Source: Anaerolineales bacterium | GTDB lineage: Bacteria; Chloroflexota; Anaerolineae; Anaerolineales; UBA11579 | DNA: 64,000 nucleotides | Assembly (NCBI GenBank): GCA_019637675.1 | Contig: JAHBVE010000003.1 | Span: 143,696-207,695 of the forward strand | Direction of reading: 5' to 3' | Part shown: piece after piece, positions 60,382-64,000 of the stretch | Numbering within the stretch: the first letter of the stretch is position 1 | Layout: each line of letters starts with the position of its first letter | The notes under the pieces: generated by a model | Told to the model about the DNA's origin: nothing | The model's input: the letters and a program-made list of their open reading frames with translations, nothing else | The model's database searches: none | Translations under genes and position numbers: made by a program

Positions 60382-62724
60382 TTACTCGCCTACGGGCGGG
60401 GCGGCAGACCCGCCGTAGTCCAGCACCTCACGGTGCTGGGCCCCGGGCTTCTGCGGGCCGATGATGCCGCGCGCTTCCATCTGTTCGATGATGCGGGCCG
60501 AGCGCGTGTAGCCGATGCGCATACGGCGCTGCAGCATGGAGATGGAAGCCCGGCCGCGGCGGCGCACCAGATCGACCGCCTCATCGAACATGTTGTCCTG
60601 CTCATCTTGATTCTGGATCTCTTCGATCTCTTCCCAGATCGGGATCTGCTTCAGCGGCAGGTTGCTGGCCGGGGCATCGTCGCCCTCATGGTCAGTGGTG
60701 GTGCGGGCCGCGCCGGGGTGGGCCTGCGGCGCGCTGCCGGCGAAGCTGCGCCAATGGGTGGTGATGCGCGTGATCTCGCTCTCGGCCAGGAAGGCGCCCT
60801 GCAGGCGCACCGCCGCCGGCGCGTCCGGCGGCTGGAACAGCATGTCACCCTTGCCCAGCAGGCGCTCAGCGCCCGGCTGGTCAAGGATGACGCGGCTGTC
60901 GGTGGTGCTGGCCACGGCGAAGGCGATGCGGGCGGGGAAGTTGGCTTTGATGAGGCCGGTGACCACATCCACCGAGGGGCGCTGGGTGGCCAGCACCAGA
61001 TGGATGCCGGTGGCGCGCGCCAACTGGGCCATGCGCGTGATGAGCTTCTCGGTCTGGTCAGGGGCGACCATCATCAGGTCAGCCAGCTCATCAATAATGA
61101 CGACCAGATAGGGCAGTTTTTCGCCGTCTTGCTGGACGCGCTGGTTGTAATCAATGATGTGGCGCGCGCCCACCTTGGCAAAGCGCTGGTAGCGCTTGTC
61201 CATCTCATGCGTGACCCATTGCAGAATACCAACGACGCGGTCGATCTCGACCACGACCGGAGTAAGCAGGTGCGGGATGCCGTTGTAGCCGGTCAGCTCG
61301 ACCCGCTTGGGGTCGATCATGATCAGGCGCAGCGTCTCGGGCGTGTTGTTGAGCAGCAGGCAGCAGATGAGTGCATTCACGCACACAGATTTGCCGGAGC
61401 CGGTGGCGCCGGCGATCAGCAGGTGCGGCATAGCAGCCAGGTCGGCCGAAACCGCATTGCCGGCTACGTCTTGCCCCAGGGCGAAGCGCAGCGGTGAGCG
61501 CAGGCGGCTGAAGGCTTCGCTCTCGACCACGTCACGCAGGGCCACGCGGCCGATCTGCTCATTGGGCACTTCGATGCCGACGTAGCCTTTGCCCGGCACA
61601 GGCGCCTGGACGCGGATGCGCGAGGCCGCCAGCGCCAAAGCCAGATCATCGGCCAGGGCGGCGATCTTGCCAACGCGTACCCGCGTGCGGCCGCCGCGGG
61701 TCTCGAGGAACTCCGGCTCTACGCCGAACTGGGTGATGGTGGGGCCGCGATTGATCTCGACGACTTTGGCGGGCGCGCCGAAGGAGTGCAGGGTCTCTTC
61801 GATGAGGTCAGCCCGCTGGCGGTCGTGGTCAGCGCTGAAGCTGATGACATCGCCGGGGTCGAGCATATCCGCCAGGGTGGGCAGCTCCCAGACCGGCTCG
61901 GCGACCGGAACGGCCGATTCGGCGATCTCTTCGTTGATTTGCTCGGCGAGCTGGTTGATCTCGGCTTGCTGCTCAGGCGTTATCTGGGGCGCGGCCTGAA
62001 GCGGCGCAGTGGCAACAACTGGCGAGCTGGCATAGCCCACGCCCGATTCGGCATAGATCGCATCCGCCGCGGGTGTGTACGCCTCCCATTCGGCCTGCGG
62101 CGTGCGGGCCGGCAGGCGGCTGCGCAAGCCCGCAAACAAGGGCGGCAGCCAGGCCACCAGGCTGCTGGCGGGCAGATCGAAGGCCAGCAGGACGGCGATC
62201 AGCAGCCAGGTGAGCAAGCTGACCCACATGCCGGCCGGGCCCAGGCCGCCCAGCAGCCAGTTGTGCAGGCCGGCGCCGATGCGCCCGCCGCCCATGCCCT
62301 GGGCGGCCAGCTCCAGCGAGGCTGCGGCATCAATGGGGAAGAGGAAGGCGTGCAGCAGCAGCAGCACCGCCCCAAAGAGCAGACCGATGCCGACCAGGCG
62401 GCGCAGGCGCAGGGGCGGGATACGCTCAAAGTTACGCAGCACCAACCAAACGCCGAGGAGGATGAGGGCGACCGGGAAGAGGTACAGCCCCCAGCCCAGG
62501 CCGCCGCGCAGCAGGCGTAACCAGGCCGCGCCGAAGCTGCCGGGCGAGCTGGAGAAGACCAGCAGCAAGGTCAGTACGCCGACGGCGGCAAGCAGGATGC
62601 CAAGCGCATCCAGCTTGCGGTCTGGCGAGATGCTGGCCCAGAAGGATTCGATGGCCGGCAGCAGCTGTGGCTCGTATGGGCTGCGCCCGCCGGCCTTTTT
62701 AGTAGAACGTTTCTTTTTTGCCAT
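60382..62724 (-). CDS. ftsK: FtsK/SpoIIIE DNA translocase
   Basis: This 780-residue protein has four N-terminal membrane helices (about 35-190), a poorly conserved linker and a motor domain with Walker A GATGSGKS, Walker B YLVVIIDELADLM, and the C-terminal winged-helix gamma domain that reads oriented chromosome sequences. It pumps DNA through the division septum. A TATACT box lies about 18 nt before the ATG. Length and order fit the standard family. Confidence 0.95.
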   Translation of the reverse strand: MAKKKRSTKKAGGRSPYEPQLLPAIESFWASISPDRKLDALGILLAAVGVLTLLLVFSSSPGSFGAAWLRLLRGGLGWGLYLFPVALILLGVWLVLRNFERIPPLRLRRLVGIGLLFGAVLLLLHAFLFPIDAAASLELAAQGMGGGRIGAGLHNWLLGGLGPAGMWVSLLTWLLIAVLLAFDLPASSLVAWLPPLFAGLRSRLPARTPQAEWEAYTPAADAIYAESGVGYASSPVVATAPLQAAPQITPEQQAEINQLAEQINEEIAESAVPVAEPVWELPTLADMLDPGDVISFSADHDRQRADLIEETLHSFGAPAKVVEINRGPTITQFGVEPEFLETRGGRTRVRVGKIAALADDLALALAASRIRVQAPVPGKGYVGIEVPNEQIGRVALRDVVESEAFSRLRSPLRFALGQDVAGNAVSADLAAMPHLLIAGATGSGKSVCVNALICCLLLNNTPETLRLIMIDPKRVELTGYNGIPHLLTPVVVEIDRVVGILQWVTHEMDKRYQRFAKVGARHIIDYNQRVQQDGEKLPYLVVIIDELADLMMVAPDQTEKLITRMAQLARATGIHLVLATQRPSVDVVTGLIKANFPARIAFAVASTTDSRVILDQPGAERLLGKGDMLFQPPDAPAAVRLQGAFLAESEITRITTHWRSFAGSAPQAHPGAARTTTDHEGDDAPASNLPLKQIPIWEEIEEIQNQDEQDNMFDEAVDLVRRRGRASISMLQRRMRIGYTRSARIIEQMEARGIIGPQKPGAQHREVLDYGGSAAPPVGE

Positions 62725-62983
62725 TCGTCAAAATTGGGTTTTGAGTATAGCGCAAGGGAAATTGCGCCGCTGTATTGGCGCAGGACGGCTGGCTGCCCGT
62801 AAAAGTTTTAATAATCATCATTCTTTTTTGGGGGCGGGGTAGCTTCGTTAAAAGTTAAAACTTTTGTCAAGCTCTGCCCGGCCCTCACCCTTGGGTAGCG
62901 GTACAGCCTACCCCGAAGCGGGCTGTGGCGGGTGAAAACGGCGGTCTTGTCAAGCAGTTATACTGACAACGAAGCGAGGAATT
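62725..62983. other. Divergent promoter region between ftsK and RNase Z
   Basis: The 259-base gap is divergent and should hold promoters for both genes. A TATACT box for ftsK lies at about 62742-62747 (minus). On the plus side TATACT (62959-62964) precedes the RNase Z start by 19 nt and lies within an inverted repeat. No gene, terminator or other repeat is obvious. Confidence 0.4.
62947..62969. repeat. Inverted repeat TTGTCA-N11-TGACAA at the RNase Z promoter
   Basis: TTGTCA (62947-62952) and TGACAA (62964-62969) are exact reverse complements with 11 nt between them. The right arm overlaps the presumed -10 box. This is the layout of a dimeric repressor site, though no regulator is identified. 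Confidence 0.5.
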
Positions 62984-63973
62984 TTGTTCGAGATCACTTT
63001 TTTAGGCACATCCGCCTCGGCGCCTTCGGTACACCGCGGGCTTTCAGCGCACATCATCAAGCATGATGAGCATCGCTTTCTGGTGGACTGCGGCGAGGGC
63101 ACCCAGCGCCAGATCCTGAAGTCTGGCCTGGGGTTCAAGCGGCTCAACCACATCCTGATCACCCACGGCCACCTGGACCATATTCTGGGGCTGGCGGGGC
63201 TGTTTTCCACCTTTACGCGCTGGGAAACGCTGGAAGATGTCGAGATCATAGCGGGCAAGTGGACGCTGGAGCGCATTGATGCCCTGCTGTACGGCGTGCG
63301 CGTGATCCCTAAAGGCAAGCAGAACCCGGTGAACGTAAGCCTGCGCGCCGTGGAGCCGGGGCCGATCTTTACGGCGGATGATTTTGGGGTGCGCGCCTTT
63401 GCGGTGAGCCACCGCGGGCCAGACTGCCTGGGCTTCGTGTTCGAGGAGCAGCCCCGCCGCCCGTTCCTGCCCGAGAAGGCCGAAGCGCTGGGCGTGCCGC
63501 CCGGGCCGCTGCGCCGTGACCTGGTGCAGGGCCAGATGGTAACGCTGGCGGACGGCCGCGTAGTACAGCCGGATGAGGTGCTGGGCGAGGAAGTGAAGGG
63601 CGCCAAGCTGGTGCACATTGGCGATACCGGGCGCACCGACGATATTCTAGAGGATTGCCGCGGGGCGGACGCGCTGGTGATCGAGGCGACGTATCTGGAG
63701 GAGGAGCGCGAGATGGCGCGCGAATTCGCCCACCTGACGGCGCGCCAGGCCGCCGAGCTTGCGCGAGATGCGGGCGTGGGCAAGCTGCTGCTCACGCATA
63801 TTTCGCGGCGCTACCGCGAGAGCGATGTACTGGCTGAGGCGCAGGCGGTCTTCCCGAATGTGGCCGTGGCGCGCGACTTCGATACGTTCCAGGTGCGCCG
63901 GGGCGAGGTGGTGAAGCTGGGCAAGCAGAAGGCGGACAGTAAAGGGCAAAGGGCCGAGGACGCGGAAGCATAA
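62984..63973 (+). CDS. rnz: Ribonuclease Z
   Basis: This 329-residue MBL-fold tRNA 3'-processing endonuclease has the THGHLDH metal motif (HxHxDH), the downstream SHRGPD, the GDTGRTDD aspartate and LTHISRRY histidine. It removes 3' trailers from pre-tRNA, making the end that CCA-adding enzyme needs. The TTG at 62984 has GAGGA upstream. The C-terminal 15 residues are low complexity (Lys/Glu/Ala). Confidence 0.93.
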   Translation: MFEITFLGTSASAPSVHRGLSAHIIKHDEHRFLVDCGEGTQRQILKSGLGFKRLNHILITHGHLDHILGLAGLFSTFTRWETLEDVEIIAGKWTLERIDALLYGVRVIPKGKQNPVNVSLRAVEPGPIFTADDFGVRAFAVSHRGPDCLGFVFEEQPRRPFLPEKAEALGVPPGPLRRDLVQGQMVTLADGRVVQPDEVLGEEVKGAKLVHIGDTGRTDDILEDCRGADALVIEATYLEEEREMAREFAHLTARQAAELARDAGVGKLLLTHISRRYRESDVLAEAQAVFPNVAVARDFDTFQVRRGEVVKLGKQKADSKGQRAEDAEA

Positions 63974-64000
63974 ATCGACGCTACTTGGAAGATATGCCTA

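Overview
The window is dense, high-GC bacterial chromosome with about 55 protein genes, short intergenic gaps and no rRNA, tRNA, CRISPR array, prophage or insertion sequence that I could recognise. The gene set points to Chloroflexota, most likely an Anaerolineae-type genome. The reasons are the DUF3090 / SCO1664-type kinase-like / MSMEG_4193-type phosphatase trio (known from Actinobacteria and some Chloroflexi), a class of lipoprotein HtrA proteases, DUF3048 and SdrD_B surface lipoproteins, a short IF-2, and frequent TTG/GTG starts. The lineage call is an inference from gene content, not from a marker phylogeny.

Layout. 1-5.2 kb (minus strand): rarA, a histidine phosphatase, DUF3090, a PI3/4-kinase-like protein, a flippase-like membrane protein and a FAD oxidoreductase cut by the window edge. 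5.4-11.4 kb (plus): an ECF sigma factor with a small membrane partner, trpS under a Trp T-box, and a heterodimeric ABC exporter. 11.4-22.1 kb (minus): folA-thyA-ribF-truB, then nrnA-rbfA-infB-ylxR-nusA with a promoter and a terminator-like hairpin in the nusA leader, then a GNAT protein and cca. 22.1-31.6 kb: an FHA/VWA-like membrane protein, a plus-strand surface-polysaccharide operon (heparinase II/III-like, GT4, sortase, MFS) and a lipoprotein in which an SdrD_B domain interrupts DUF3048.

31.8-38.9 kb: acnA, a small membrane protein flanked by REP-like repeats, a 497-residue protein of unknown family, surE, a DUF4126 membrane protein and an Arg/Gly/Ser-rich membrane protein. 38.9-44.4 kb (minus): a thiamine regulon headed by a TPP riboswitch (thiN-thiB-PPOX-thiP-thiQ-DUF402). 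44.4-51.0 kb (minus): a GAF/PAS histidine kinase, MBL-fold protein, asparaginase and nth in one operon; holB; and an EF-Tu-domain-2-like protein fused to a Lys/Ala-rich histone-H1-like tail. 51.1-64 kb: pcrA, galE and a DNPH1-like hydrolase; a pseudo-receiver histidine kinase; a CbpA-like co-chaperone; two lipoprotein HtrA proteases; a GNAT-Dabb fusion; ftsK; and RNase Z.

Most of the window is housekeeping: translation, nucleotide and cofactor metabolism, DNA repair and protein quality control. The parts most worth a second look are the EF-Tu-barrel/histone-like fusion, the kinase-like/phosphatase/zinc-ribbon trio, the domain insertion in the DUF3048 lipoprotein, the TrpRS lacking its KMSKS lysines, the unknown 497-residue protein, and several RNA-level controls (T-box, TPP hairpin overlapping the ribosome binding site, nusA leader hairpin, recurrent leaderless-type promoters).
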